A stretch of 64,000 bases of DNA from Geothrix fuzhouensis (GTDB lineage: Bacteria; Acidobacteriota; Holophagae; Holophagales; Holophagaceae), in contig NZ_JANHMQ010000001.1 in the NCBI RefSeq assembly GCF_024609325.1, positions 1,517,027 to 1,581,026 on the forward strand, read 5' to 3'. Of the stretch, positions 1-9,090 are shown piece after piece. The translations under genes and the position numbers were made by a program. The notes beneath the pieces were generated by a model that was not told where the DNA came from, did no database searches, and saw only the letters and a program-made list of their open reading frames with translations. The first letter of the stretch is position 1; each line of letters starts with the position of its first letter.

Positions 1-1362
1 GGCGCCCTGAAGTTCTCGTTACTGATTCCAGACCTGCTCCGGTTCAAGGTGGCTGGAAATCTGACCCTTGTGCGCCCCGCCCTGCACATCGACCTCGCTC
101 AGATCGAGGAGGAGGTCCGCAGCCACGTGGGTTTGAAGGGGCGGGGGTGGCAGAAGGCCGTGGAATCCATCTTCCCGTTCAAGCTCGACCAGGTGCAGGT
201 CCAGGACGGTTCCGTGCTCTACCGGTCCAGAGGTGCAACCGACAAGCCGATCCAGATCACCAGGATCCACATGGTCACGACCAATGTGCGCAACATCGCC
301 GTGTCGAAGAGCACCTTTCCTTCCCCGGTGACCATGGAGGGCGTCCTGTTCGACACGGGGAAGGTCTGGTTCAAAGGGGCGGCGGATTTTCTGCGGGAAC
401 CGTACGCGGCTGCCCGGGGCGAGCTTCATCTGGAGCAAGTCCCCCTGGATCGCCTGAGTCCCCTGGCGCAGAGCTACCAGGTGAAAACCAAGGGTGGACT
501 CTTATCCCTGCAGGGTTCGGTGGAATACACACCCGAGGCCCATAAGGTTCATGTCGCCGAGGTCGTCTTCGATCATCTGCACGTGAACTACGTCACCAGC
601 CGGGCCACCAAATCGATCGAAAAGGAGCATGCCGAGCAGGTCATCAAGCTGGCCGAGCGGGTGCGCAATGCCCCTAAGCTGTGGCTGGAAGTGGATTCGC
701 TGAAACTGAGAAACAGCCAGCTCGGTGTCGAAAACCTGGGGGCCACGCCGCCCTACCAGGTGTTCATTTCAAGTCTGAACCTCAACCTGGAACACCTGAG
801 CAATCAAATCGGGTTGGAGACCTCCCTGTTCCATGCCCAGGGCGCCTTCATGGGCAGCGGCCAGGCCTCGCTCAGTGGCAAGATCCGCTCGACCGCCAAG
901 CCGGTGGATTTCGACCTGCGTCTCCAGGTCGAGGAGGCCAAGCTGCCGGCCCTCAATGGCCTGCTGAAGGCCCACCTGGGCCTCGACGTAGCTGAAGGCC
1001 TGATCTCGGTCTACACCGAGATCAAGGTCAAGAACGGCCAGGTCGAAGGCTACATCAAGCCCCTGGTCAAGAACCTGAAAATCTACGATCGGCAGAAGGA
1101 CCAGGGGAAACCCTATGGCAAGCGGGTGAAACTGCATGTCCTGCAATTTCTTGCCAACCTGTTGAAGAATCGTGAATCCAAGGAAGTGGCCACGGTGATC
1201 CGCATCTCCGGCGCCACGGGCGGCCCCCAGGCCAACGAGTGGGAAGTCATCCGCAAGCTGATCGCCAACGGTCTCGCGCATGCGATCCTGCCCGGCTTCC
1301 AGCCCGATCCCAAGACGGTGCCTCCTCCTCCACCTCCTGCGCCCAAGCCCGTTTCTCACTAA
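1..1362 (+). CDS. AsmA-like / DUF748-type protein, 5' end outside the window
   Basis: The reading frame is open from base 1, so this is the C-terminal 453 residues of a longer protein. An in-frame GTG at position 49 is not a credible start, because the residues before it continue the same LLIPDLLRFKVAGNLTL-type strand pattern. The text has alternating beta-strand stretches with phrases such as VQVQDGSVLYRS and VYTEIKVKNGQVEGYIKPLVKNL, typical of the DUF748/AsmA-like superfamily whose members sit in the periplasm between inner and outer membrane. It ends in a proline run. Twenty-four bases separate it from the ABC exporter downstream, so the two may be co-transcribed and could both serve envelope lipid traffic; that role is inference. 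Confidence 0.75.
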   Translation, partial: GALKFSLLIPDLLRFKVAGNLTLVRPALHIDLAQIEEEVRSHVGLKGRGWQKAVESIFPFKLDQVQVQDGSVLYRSRGATDKPIQITRIHMVTTNVRNIAVSKSTFPSPVTMEGVLFDTGKVWFKGAADFLREPYAAARGELHLEQVPLDRLSPLAQSYQVKTKGGLLSLQGSVEYTPEAHKVHVAEVVFDHLHVNYVTSRATKSIEKEHAEQVIKLAERVRNAPKLWLEVDSLKLRNSQLGVENLGATPPYQVFISSLNLNLEHLSNQIGLETSLFHAQGAFMGSGQASLSGKIRSTAKPVDFDLRLQVEEAKLPALNGLLKAHLGLDVAEGLISVYTEIKVKNGQVEGYIKPLVKNLKIYDRQKDQGKPYGKRVKLHVLQFLANLLKNRESKEVATVIRISGATGGPQANEWEVIRKLIANGLAHAILPGFQPDPKTVPPPPPPAPKPVSH

Positions 1363-1386
1363 AGGAGTCCATCCTGGAGGCTCTAG

Positions 1387-3219
1387 GTGGCCCCCATGAC
1401 TGACCGCAACACGAAACCCAAGGTGGACACGGCCCGCGCCTGGCGGGAAGCCAGGGCCCTCCTGCGGCAGCACCAGGGCTCCCTGGCCCTGGGCCTGGTC
1501 CTCATGCTCATCAGCCGCCTGGCTGGCCTTGTGCTGCCCGCCAGCACGAAATACCTGATCGACGAGGTCATCGGGAAGCACAACGGGCACCTCCTCATGC
1601 CCATCGCGCTGGGCGCCGGTGTGGCCACGCTGCTGCAGGCCATCACCAGCTACGCCAACTCGCAGGTCGTGAGCGTGGCGGCCCAGCGGGCCATCATGGC
1701 CATGCGGCAGCGAGTCCAGGATCACATCCTCCGCCTGCCCATCCGCTACTTCGACAGCACCAAGAGCGGGGTCGTGATCGCCCGGGTCATGAACGACGCC
1801 GAAGGGGTCCGCAACCTGGTGGGCACCGGCATCATCCAGCTGGTGGGTGGCGTGCTCACGGCCGCGATCTCCCTGGCCGTGCTGTTCTGGCTGAACTGGA
1901 GGCTCACCCTGGCCACGGTCATCTTCCTGGCCGTCTTCGGCGGGGCCATGGCCCTGGCCTTCCGGAGGCTGCGGCCGCTGTTCCGGAAGCGCAGTGAGAT
2001 CACGGCGGACATCACCGGGCGCCTGACGGAATCGGTGGGCGGCATCCGCATCCTGAAGGTCTATGTGGCGGAGGACCGTGAGCGCCGAATCTTCGCGGAA
2101 GGCACTGAACGGCTCTTCAAGAACATCGCCGGGACCCTCACCGGAACCAGCGCCATCACAGCCTTCGGCACCGCCATCGTCGGGGCTCTGGGCGTCCTGA
2201 TCATGATCATCGGCGGCCGGGCGATCCTTGCAGGGAGCATGACCTTGGGAGATCTGATCATGTACACGTTCTTCGTGGGCATGATGGCGGCCCCGGTGGT
2301 CCAAATCGCGAATATTGGAACCCAGGTGAGCGAGGCCTTCGCGGGCCTGGACCGCATCCGGGAGATCCTCGACATGCCCACCGAGGACCAGGAGGATGCC
2401 GGCCGCGAACCGCTACCCTCCCTGGAAGGCACCGTATCTTTCAGGGACGTGCACTTCTCCTACGAGGAAGGGGCGCCCGTGCTGAAAGGCATCTCCTTCG
2501 ACGTGCCCGCGGGCAGCACGGTCGCCCTGGTAGGCTCCAGCGGTTCCGGCAAGAGCACGATCATCTCCCTCGTCATGGCGTTCAATCATCCGCAGCAGGG
2601 CCAGCTCCTCGTGGATGGGAAGAACATCGAGTCCCTGAGGCTCCGGGAGTACCGGGCCAAACTGGGTGTCGTCATGCAGGACAACTTCCTTTTCGATGGC
2701 ACCGTGGCCGATAACATCGGCTTCGCCAAACCCGGTGCGACGCCCGCGGAGATCGAAGCCGTCGGCCGCATCGCCCATGTCCATGAATTCGTGGATCGCT
2801 TCGAACTCGGCTACGACACGATCGTCGGGGAGCGCGGCGTCAAGCTTTCGGGTGGCCAACGCCAGCGGGTGGCCATCGCGCGTGCCATCCTCGCGGATCC
2901 CCGCATCCTCCTGCTTGACGAAGCCACCTCCAGCCTCGACAGCGAGAGCGAAGCGCTCATCCGGGATGGCCTCCACAAGCTCCGGACGGGCCGAACCACG
3001 TTCGTCATCGCCCACCGGCTCAGCACCATCGAAAGCGCCGATCAGATCCTCGTGGTGGAAAACGGCGAGATTGTGGAACGGGGCACGCATCGGGAACTGC
3101 TCGCCATGAAGGGCCGCTACAAGCAGCTTCACGACCGCCAGCAGGGCGTGGAGATGGATCAGTTCATCAATCCCGGCGAGGATTTCACCGCCCCGAATCC
3201 CCAGGCTGGACGAGCCTAG
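1387..3219 (+). CDS. ABC exporter, fused permease and ATPase (MsbA/lipid-flippase type)
   Basis: This is a 610-residue half-transporter. The six-helix ABC membrane domain covers about residues 30-320 and the ATPase about 350-590. Walker A is GSSGSGKS (383-390), the signature LSGGQ is at 487-491, Walker B ILLLDE at 507-512, and the switch His is in AHRLST (about 542). The GTG start at 1387 has GGAGG six bases upstream; an ATG three codons later is farther from that site, so GTG is preferred. The best matches in memory are multidrug/lipid A exporters, and the adjacent AsmA-like gene fits an envelope lipid role. The substrate cannot be read from sequence. Confidence 0.9.
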   Translation: MAPMTDRNTKPKVDTARAWREARALLRQHQGSLALGLVLMLISRLAGLVLPASTKYLIDEVIGKHNGHLLMPIALGAGVATLLQAITSYANSQVVSVAAQRAIMAMRQRVQDHILRLPIRYFDSTKSGVVIARVMNDAEGVRNLVGTGIIQLVGGVLTAAISLAVLFWLNWRLTLATVIFLAVFGGAMALAFRRLRPLFRKRSEITADITGRLTESVGGIRILKVYVAEDRERRIFAEGTERLFKNIAGTLTGTSAITAFGTAIVGALGVLIMIIGGRAILAGSMTLGDLIMYTFFVGMMAAPVVQIANIGTQVSEAFAGLDRIREILDMPTEDQEDAGREPLPSLEGTVSFRDVHFSYEEGAPVLKGISFDVPAGSTVALVGSSGSGKSTIISLVMAFNHPQQGQLLVDGKNIESLRLREYRAKLGVVMQDNFLFDGTVADNIGFAKPGATPAEIEAVGRIAHVHEFVDRFELGYDTIVGERGVKLSGGQRQRVAIARAILADPRILLLDEATSSLDSESEALIRDGLHKLRTGRTTFVIAHRLSTIESADQILVVENGEIVERGTHRELLAMKGRYKQLHDRQQGVEMDQFINPGEDFTAPNPQAGRA

Positions 3220-3244
3220 GCCCTGCTCTCCCATGACTCCAAAA

Positions 3245-3271
3245 AAAGAAGGGGCCTCAGGCCCCTTCTTT
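3245..3271. terminator. bidirectional intrinsic terminator between ABC exporter and HU gene
   Basis: A 13-base perfect inverted repeat (AAAGAAGGGGCCT and its complement, one base apart) is flanked by A on the left and T on the right. It lies between two convergent genes and can stop transcription from both sides. Confidence 0.85.
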
Positions 3272-3286
3272 GACTACGAAAACCGC

Positions 3287-3604
3287 TTACTTCTTCTTGG
3301 CGGCCTTCTTGGGGGCAGCCTTGGGCTTCCCGGCCTTGGCAGCCTTGGAGGCCTTGAAGCTCATCGACTTTGAAGCCGCGATCTTGATGGGGGCGCCGGT
3401 CTGGGGGTTGCGCCCCGTGCGCGCCTTGCGGGTCTTCTGGCTGAAGGTGCCGAAGCCGACCAACGTGACCTTCCCGCCCTTGCCAACGTGGCCGGCGATG
3501 GAAGCAAGGAAGCAGCCGATGGCGGAAGCCGCGGCGGCCTTGGTGATGTCGGCAGTCTTGGCGACGGCTTCGACGAGTTCAGCTTTGGTGAGGTTCTCGG
3601 CCAT
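3287..3604 (-). CDS. HU-family DNA-binding protein with lysine/alanine-rich tail
   Basis: A 105-residue nucleoid protein. The HU body (MAENLTKAELVEAVAKT, then GGKVTLVGFGTF and the DNA-contacting arm KARTGRNPQTG) covers about 1-90. The extra C-terminal tail is almost only Lys, Ala and Pro and resembles histone H1-like extensions of some HU proteins. The start chosen has GGAGG seven bases before ATG; a longer reading frame upstream (to 3745) has no such signal and no HU homology. A 13-bp terminator hairpin follows it. Confidence 0.93.
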   Translation of the reverse strand: MAENLTKAELVEAVAKTADITKAAAASAIGCFLASIAGHVGKGGKVTLVGFGTFSQKTRKARTGRNPQTGAPIKIAASKSMSFKASKAAKAGKPKAAPKKAAKKK

Positions 3605-3657
3605 GGACTGGCCTCCTGTATGAAAGCGCCATCGGGCGCCAGGTGATTTGCACTTGG

Positions 3658-3685
3658 ATAATGCCTCAAATTCGCAGCCCTTCAA
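3658..3685 (-). promoter_or_regulatory. candidate sigma70-type promoter of the HU gene
   Basis: On the minus strand TTGAAG (3680-3685) and CATTAT (3658-3663) are 16 bases apart, about 55 bases before the HU start codon. Each box has four or more matches to consensus. The spacing and location are good, but nothing tests it. Confidence 0.4.
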
Positions 3686-4101
3686 GTACTGATCGTTTTT
3701 CTTCTTTTCTTGGCGCTCCCTTTCTTCGGCCCTTGGCCCGGGCATTCTGGGCGTCGAACCTGTGGCAGGGACCCGCGGTCCGCGGGCTGATACCTACTCG
3801 CAAAGCCCCTGGCCTGGTCCCGCCAAAATGGCCAAAAGAACCGAATCATATGGGATTTACCGGCCTTTGGAGCAAGCCTCGGGCCTGTCTGGAGGCCCAG
3901 CCGTAGCGACCGTCCGAGGGTCTGAGTGGACTAACCAGCGGCTGCAGGGCTCCGTATCTAATCCGAATTCTACTGATTCTTTCTTGGTCCCAATCCGCGC
4001 GTCCGGATGCCCAGTCGCCGGGATTCCGGTAGGGTGGTAGGGAACCATACCCATGCATCTTCTAAACGGGGACCACCTCGTTTCTTTCTCAGGAGCTCTC
4101 A
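3686..4101. other. non-coding stretch upstream of M16 peptidase gene
   Basis: Between the HU promoter and the first M16 gene lie about 415 bases with no convincing gene. Short open frames on both strands have no ribosome site or recognisable product. I see no tRNA. It contains GC-rich dyads (for example around 3771-3790) that could belong to a small RNA, but I cannot support one. Confidence 0.4.
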
Positions 4102-5463
4102 ATGCGATTAAGGTTCTGGACCATTTTCACCCTGGGGTCCGCCCTGGTGGCTGGCCCGACAGCCCCGGCCCAGCGCCCAACCTGGCGCCTGCCCATTGAA
4201 GTGAAGACCCTGCCCAATGGCCTGACCATCGTGGTCTCCGAAGACCACGCGCTGCCGACCGTGGGGGTCAGCGTGGTCTATCGCGTGGGGATGCGGCTTG
4301 AGCCCAAGGGGCGCACCGGCTTCGCCCACCTCTTCGAACACATGATGTTCCAAGGCACACCCGTGGCCCCCAAGGGCGTGTTCGACCGGGTCATCCAGGG
4401 CGGCGGTGGCCTCAACAACGGGTCCACCCGCTACGACTTCACCAACTACATCGAGTCCGCCCCGATCTCGGCCCTGGAGCCCATCCTCTGGCTGGAGGCC
4501 GATCGCCTCAAGGCCCTGGATTTCTCTCCCCAGAACCTGAAGAACCAGCAAGAGGTGGTGAAGGAGGAGATCCGGGTCAACGTCAAGAACCAGCCCTATG
4601 GCACCTTCTGGCTGGATCTGCCCGGAGCCGCGTACTCCCGGTGGGAGAACAACCATGACGGCTATGGCTCGTTCGAGGATCTGGACCATGCGGACCTGAA
4701 GGATGTCCAGGCCTTCCACAGCACCTACTACACCCCCAGCAATGCCGTGCTGGGCATCGCCGGCGACGTCAAGCCCGCCGAGGTGTTCGCCCTGGTCGAA
4801 AAGTATTTCGGCGGCATTCCCGGCAAGCCCAAGCCGGCCTTGCCCGACCTCAAGGAGCCCCTGAACACGACCGAGATCCGTCAGGTCAGGACGGATGCCC
4901 TGGCCCGGGTGCCGGCGGTGGCGGTGGGCTGGAAGATGCCCGCCCGGGGAAGCAAAGACCACGCTCCGGCCGCAGTCCTGTCCGAGCTGCTGATCGGTGG
5001 CGATGCCTCCCGGATCTACCTCGGCCTGGTGAAGGGCAAAGAACTGCTGCTGAACGCGAGCGGCGGCCTCAACTTCCCCCTGGGGGGCGCCTGGGACTAC
5101 GACGGCCAGACGCTGTTCAGCCTGTTCTCCCTCTACAAGCCCAACGCGGATGCGGACAAGGTGCTGGCCGCCATCGACGAGATCATCGCCGCCGTGGCGA
5201 GCCAGGGCGTCCCGCCCGCGGAGCTGGAACGCACCAAGACCAAGATGCTCGCCGATTTCTATGCGGGCCTGGAGATCCCCATGTCCCGTGCCGACGCTCT
5301 GGCCAAGGCCCAGGCCCTCTGGGGCAACGCCGCCCAGCTCAACGAGATCCCCGGGCTCATCGAAGGGGTGACCGTGGAGGACCTCAAGCGGGTCGCCACC
5401 ACCTACCTGACCCATCCCAATCGCACCGTCATCGATTATCACACCGCCGCGGCGAAGAACTGA
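4102..5463 (+). CDS. secreted M16-family zinc peptidase (catalytic subunit)
   Basis: A 453-residue pitrilysin-type peptidase. An N-terminal signal peptide (about 1-23, ending PTAPAQ) suggests export. The inverted zinc motif HLFEH is at 76-80 and the third ligand lies in EVVKEEIR (Glu155/156). The second inactive-lobe domain (Peptidase_M16_C) follows from about residue 190. An AGGAG site precedes the ATG. The next gene is an M16 protein lacking the zinc motif, so the two probably form a heterodimer like other bacterial two-chain M16 enzymes. The substrate is unknown; small peptides are typical. Confidence 0.92.
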   Translation: MRLRFWTIFTLGSALVAGPTAPAQRPTWRLPIEVKTLPNGLTIVVSEDHALPTVGVSVVYRVGMRLEPKGRTGFAHLFEHMMFQGTPVAPKGVFDRVIQGGGGLNNGSTRYDFTNYIESAPISALEPILWLEADRLKALDFSPQNLKNQQEVVKEEIRVNVKNQPYGTFWLDLPGAAYSRWENNHDGYGSFEDLDHADLKDVQAFHSTYYTPSNAVLGIAGDVKPAEVFALVEKYFGGIPGKPKPALPDLKEPLNTTEIRQVRTDALARVPAVAVGWKMPARGSKDHAPAAVLSELLIGGDASRIYLGLVKGKELLLNASGGLNFPLGGAWDYDGQTLFSLFSLYKPNADADKVLAAIDEIIAAVASQGVPPAELERTKTKMLADFYAGLEIPMSRADALAKAQALWGNAAQLNEIPGLIEGVTVEDLKRVATTYLTHPNRTVIDYHTAAAKN

Positions 5464-5473
5464 GGAGCCGGAC

Positions 5474-6889
5474 ATGACCCTGACCCGCCACGCCCTCACC
5501 CTGCTGCTGACCACCAGCGCACTCGCCCTTGCGGCCGGTGCCACTGAGACGCCGCTCCCCAAGGACCTGCCGCCCTATGGCGCTGACCGGCCCATTCCTC
5601 CACTCAGCATTGCCCAGCGGACCCTCCCGAATGGCCTCACCGTCTGGCTCGTGAACCGCCCGGGTTTCCCCAAAGTCACCACCTACCTGGCGGTCCGGGG
5701 CGGCACGGCGCATGATCCTGCCGATCGGCAGGGGCTCGCCAACCTCATGGCGGGCCTGCTGAATGAAGGGACCACCACGCGGACCTCCAAGCAGCTCGCC
5801 GAAGAACTCCAGACGATCGGTGGCGAGCTCAGCGCCTTCGCCAGTGCTGATGCGGTGTTCGTCTACGGAACCAGCCTGAGCAACGGCCTTCCAATCCTCA
5901 TCCATCTCCTGGGCGATGTCACCCGGCACCCGAGTTTCCCCGAGAAGGAAGTCGAGCTCGCCAAGGCCAACACCCTGCAGAGCCTGCTGGCCCAGGAGGC
6001 CCAACCCGCCTTCAAGGCCAACCGAGCCTTCCAGGCGGCCGTCTTCGGGACGCATCCCTACCACTTCGCTTCGATCACCCCGGACGTGGTCAAGGCCACC
6101 ACGCCCGAGATGCTCCGGGCCCTCCACGCCTCCCGATTCCAGCCGAACCAGGCGCTGCTGGTGATCTCCGGAGATTTCCAGGAGCCCGCCACCCTCAAGC
6201 TGATCTCGGCGGCCTTCGGGGATTGGAAGGCCACGGGTGAAGTGCTGCAACCCCTGGCGGCGGCCCCCACGAGTGCCCCTCATCAGTTCCTGTTGATCCC
6301 CCGCCCCGGTTCGGTGCAATCCACCCTGCGGGTGGGTCGCCCTACCGTGTCGGCCACCCACCCCGACTACATCCCCATGCAATTGGCCAACGTCATCCTG
6401 GGCGGCTCCTTCGGCAGCCGGATCGTGAAGAACATCCGGGAGGACAAGGGCTATACCTATTCACCCGGAGCCCGCGCCGCCGGCTGGCAGGCGGGCGGAA
6501 GCTACATGGTGCGGGCGGATGTACGGACCGAAGTCACCGCCGCGAGCCTCATGGAGATCTTCTACGAGATGGATCGCATGGGCACGACCACCGTCGGCGA
6601 AACCGAACTCCAGAGCGCGAAGCGCTACATGGGGGGAACCTACCTGTTCCAGAACCAGATGCTCCGGGCCCTGACCGGAACCCTTGCGACGTACTGGGTG
6701 AATGGCCAGAAACCCGAGGCCCTGTCTGAGTTCATCCCCAAAGTGAACGCGGTGAAGGCGGAGGAGGTTCGGCGCATCGGCCGAACCTACTTCGCCTCCA
6801 AGGACCAGACCATCGTTGTCGTCGGCGATGGGACGAAAGCGAAGGCTGAACTCGAACAGTTCGGCCCCGTCCAGATCCAGAAGAACTGA
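5474..6889 (+). CDS. M16-like protein lacking the zinc motif (non-catalytic partner)
   Basis: 471 residues with a signal peptide (ending about residue 22). It has the same two-lobe M16 fold as the gene 10 bases upstream, but where HxxEH is expected it reads NLMAG (90-94), so it cannot bind catalytic zinc. The C-terminal lobe keeps the family phrase GGSFGSRIVKNIREDKGYTYSPGA. In two-chain bacterial M16 peptidases this subunit supplies the R/Y pair for substrate binding (family knowledge). Tight spacing supports a two-gene operon that ends at the hairpin at 6931-6958. Confidence 0.9.
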   Translation: MTLTRHALTLLLTTSALALAAGATETPLPKDLPPYGADRPIPPLSIAQRTLPNGLTVWLVNRPGFPKVTTYLAVRGGTAHDPADRQGLANLMAGLLNEGTTTRTSKQLAEELQTIGGELSAFASADAVFVYGTSLSNGLPILIHLLGDVTRHPSFPEKEVELAKANTLQSLLAQEAQPAFKANRAFQAAVFGTHPYHFASITPDVVKATTPEMLRALHASRFQPNQALLVISGDFQEPATLKLISAAFGDWKATGEVLQPLAAAPTSAPHQFLLIPRPGSVQSTLRVGRPTVSATHPDYIPMQLANVILGGSFGSRIVKNIREDKGYTYSPGARAAGWQAGGSYMVRADVRTEVTAASLMEIFYEMDRMGTTTVGETELQSAKRYMGGTYLFQNQMLRALTGTLATYWVNGQKPEALSEFIPKVNAVKAEEVRRIGRTYFASKDQTIVVVGDGTKAKAELEQFGPVQIQKN

Positions 6890-6930
6890 GGGAAGTGGCC
6901 TGTCGGCTCCACCCAGCCACACGGAATGTG

Positions 6931-6958
6931 ATCAGGGCCCGGGCGACCGGGCCCTGAT
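6931..6958 (+). terminator. terminator-like hairpin after the M16 pair
   Basis: A perfect 12-bp stem (ATCAGGGCCCGG and its complement) with a GCGA tetraloop. No U-tract follows, so it may act as a processing or 3'-stabilising hairpin rather than a classical terminator. Confidence 0.55.
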
Positions 6959-7045
6959 GCTGTCCAGACCACTGGCTGTGGGAAAGGGTGGATTTCGACA
7001 CCCTTTGTCCAACGAGAAGCCTCACCCTGTGTCCCTGGAGATTTC

Positions 7046-7276
7046 ATGAAAATCGGCCTCCGCATTCCGTCTCTCAAGAAGCGCCTGGCCGCCCGCAGCA
7101 GTCCGGCGCGGTGGGTACGTCAGGATCTCGGTCTGAAGGCCCCCCGGGGCTGGGGTTGGCTCACCAACCCGCGCAAGGCCGCCTACAACCGCGTCTACAA
7201 CCGCACCACCTTCGGGCTCAAGGGCTGTGGGTGGCTGTTCTGCCTACCGGTGGGCCTGCTCCTGTGGTGGCTGTGA
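7046..7276 (+). CDS. small conserved-looking basic protein with C-terminal membrane segment
   Basis: 76 residues: a basic N-terminal part (SLKKRLAARSSPARWVRQDLGLKAPRGWGWLTNPRKA in two stretches), the phrase AYNRVYNRTT near 48-57 and a terminal hydrophobic helix (CGWLFCLPVGLLLWWL). GGAG five bases before ATG supports translation. I recall similar short proteins with NPxKAAYNRVYNRTT in several phyla, always of unknown function. It stands alone between a hairpin and a long intergenic region. Confidence 0.7.
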   Translation: MKIGLRIPSLKKRLAARSSPARWVRQDLGLKAPRGWGWLTNPRKAAYNRVYNRTTFGLKGCGWLFCLPVGLLLWWL

Positions 7277-7665
7277 CGACCGCGAAGGCCCGCCCATTGG
7301 ATCAGTCCAGCGACGCCTGATCGCAGCTCGGGCGGCAGCGCCACGCGCCGGAGGGTCAGGTCTCCCAGAATTCGTGTTCCAGGGCAGGCAGAGGAGCTTT
7401 CTCCTCATTCAAATTGAGGGAGATCCCACCTCCAACTTGATGGATCGGCCTGCGGCCTCGTCTGCGGACAAGAGCACTAACTGATCTAAATAATTGTCGT
7501 TAGATCGACGGCTCGGAAGATGCATAGCAACCTCCACGGAGGCCCCTTGGCACTCGGAGGTCGTGCCTTCCGTGCTCTTCACCACAGGGTCGGAGCGGGG
7601 GGAAAAGAGGTCTCCCCGGTTGCGACGTGCTTCTCGCGATTGAACGCTTTATGGAGGATCACACC
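7277..7665. other. 389-base non-coding region upstream of the YXWGXW protein
   Basis: No gene is visible. The only clear structure is an inverted repeat at 7483-7506, listed separately. Overlapping short frames lack ribosome sites. Confidence 0.4.
7483..7506. promoter_or_regulatory. inverted repeat, possible operator
   Basis: GATCTAA (7483-7489) and TTAGATC (7500-7506) form a perfect dyad with a 10-base AT-rich spacer, about 160 bases before the YXWGXW gene. The AT-rich centre stands out in this GC-rich context. No regulator can be assigned. Confidence 0.35.
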
Positions 7666-8973
7666 ATGCTCGACCATCGGCTTGCCCTTCGCTTCGATTC
7701 CCGGATCACCTGGATCCTGCTGGCCCTGGCCGCGCCTTCCGCCCTGGTGGCGCAGATCAGCATCCAGATCACCATCGGGCCCCCGCCGATTCCCGTCTAC
7801 GAACAGCCCATGATCCCCGAACCGGATTACGCCTGGACGCCCGGGTACTGGGCCTGGGGCGATGACGGCTACTACTGGGTGCCAGGTACCTGGGTCCGCA
7901 TTCCCCGGGTGGGCTTGCTCTGGACCCCCGGCTACTGGGGCTGGGAAGGCGAATACTTCGTGTTCCACCGCGGTTATTGGGGACCCCACGTGGGTTTCTA
8001 CGGCGGCATCAACTATGGCCATGGCTACGGTGGCGAAGGCTTTGAAGGCGGCTACTGGGAAGGCCAGCGCTACTACTACAACCGGGCCGTCACCAATGTA
8101 AACACCTCCACCATCACCAACGTCTACAACAAGACCGTGATCGTCAATAACAACACCTACACCGCCTACAACGGCGGCACCGGAGGCGTGAACGCCGCCC
8201 CCACCGAGCGGGAACGGACCTGGGCCAGCGAACAACACGTGCAGCCCACCGCGGAGCAGACCCGGCAGCATGAAGCTGCCAGCAGGAACCGGGAGCTCCT
8301 GGCCTCGGTCAACCGCGGCAAACCCCCCGTGGCCGCGACCGTGAGACCCGCCGATTTCTCGCCCAGAAATGTCGTGCCGGCCAAGGCCCCCGGTGGCCAA
8401 GTGCCGGAAGCCGTCCTGAAGGCCACGCCGAGGACCTTGCCGCCGCCCGTGAAGGGCCCGGCCCCTGGGGCGAGGCCTGCCAGCCCCACCCCCGAGCCGA
8501 AAGCGCGGCCCAAGGAGACGCCCCCTGGGCGCCCCATTCCAGCACCAGCTCCCACCCCGCGGCCCCCTGAACCCATCCGGGAACCCGCTCCCCATCCGGT
8601 CCCCAGGCCCAAGGAAGAGCCTCCCGTGCAGCCCCTGCCTGATCGCCACCCGGCCCCCGCGCCGCGTCCGCTTCCGGAACCCGATCGGAAACCCCGACCG
8701 CTGCCCAAGCCCAAGGAGGAACCGCCCGTGCGGCCATCGCCGGAACGCCCTCCGGCACCCGTGCCGCATCCCCTCCCAGAACCTGATCGGAGGCCTCTGC
8801 GTCCTGAGCCGCAGCCGGCTCCCAGACCTCAGCCACCGACTGGCGAGCGGCCCAGCCTAGAACGCCGTCCGGAGCCCGCGCCCCATCCAACCGAGAAGGA
8901 CAAGTCCAGACCCAGGCCAGCTCCCGACCCCAGGCCGAAGCCCGATCCGAACAAAGACAAGGAACGTGGATGA
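7666..8973 (+). CDS. secreted YXWGXW-repeat, proline-rich envelope protein
   Basis: 435 residues. The ATG at 7666 has GGAGG eight bases upstream; a start 13 codons earlier has no such site. A signal peptide (about 1-30, ending ALVAQ) is followed by aromatic repeats of the form W(T/V)PGYW/WxxPGTW (residues 45-110) characteristic of WXXGXW/YXWGXW proteins, then a Gly/Tyr-rich part, an Asn/Thr-rich part, and a C-terminal half (about 245-435) that is nearly all Pro/Arg/Glu/Lys. Such proteins are envelope-associated with unknown function. The low-complexity tail may span periplasm or bind anionic polymer; that is inference. Confidence 0.8.
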   Translation: MLDHRLALRFDSRITWILLALAAPSALVAQISIQITIGPPPIPVYEQPMIPEPDYAWTPGYWAWGDDGYYWVPGTWVRIPRVGLLWTPGYWGWEGEYFVFHRGYWGPHVGFYGGINYGHGYGGEGFEGGYWEGQRYYYNRAVTNVNTSTITNVYNKTVIVNNNTYTAYNGGTGGVNAAPTERERTWASEQHVQPTAEQTRQHEAASRNRELLASVNRGKPPVAATVRPADFSPRNVVPAKAPGGQVPEAVLKATPRTLPPPVKGPAPGARPASPTPEPKARPKETPPGRPIPAPAPTPRPPEPIREPAPHPVPRPKEEPPVQPLPDRHPAPAPRPLPEPDRKPRPLPKPKEEPPVRPSPERPPAPVPHPLPEPDRRPLRPEPQPAPRPQPPTGERPSLERRPEPAPHPTEKDKSRPRPAPDPRPKPDPNKDKERG

Positions 8974-8996
8974 GTTCACGTGACCACGATGGCCCT

Positions 8997-9044
8997 GGCC
9001 CGCGCCGATCCCTTCCCCCGTTTTGAAACGGATCGGCGCGGGCC
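8997..9044 (+). terminator. strong hairpin after the YXWGXW gene
   Basis: A perfect 15-bp GC-rich stem (8997-9011 with 9030-9044) enclosing an 18-base loop, 24 bases past the stop codon. It lacks a U-tract but is strong enough to be a terminator or 3' stabiliser. Confidence 0.55.
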
Positions 9045-9090
9045 CTCGATATAGTCGGACTGGCGATGCCCAGGTTCCCGTGGTGGGGCG

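Noticed and set aside
769..2304. 511-residue minus-strand frame rich in His, Asp and Gly
   Set aside because: Antisense shadow of the AsmA-like and ABC genes; composition is typical of the wrong strand in high-GC DNA.
3686..4101. tRNA or 6S-like RNA in the gap after HU
   Set aside because: No cloverleaf, no anticodon arm and no convincing long closed stem could be found by eye.
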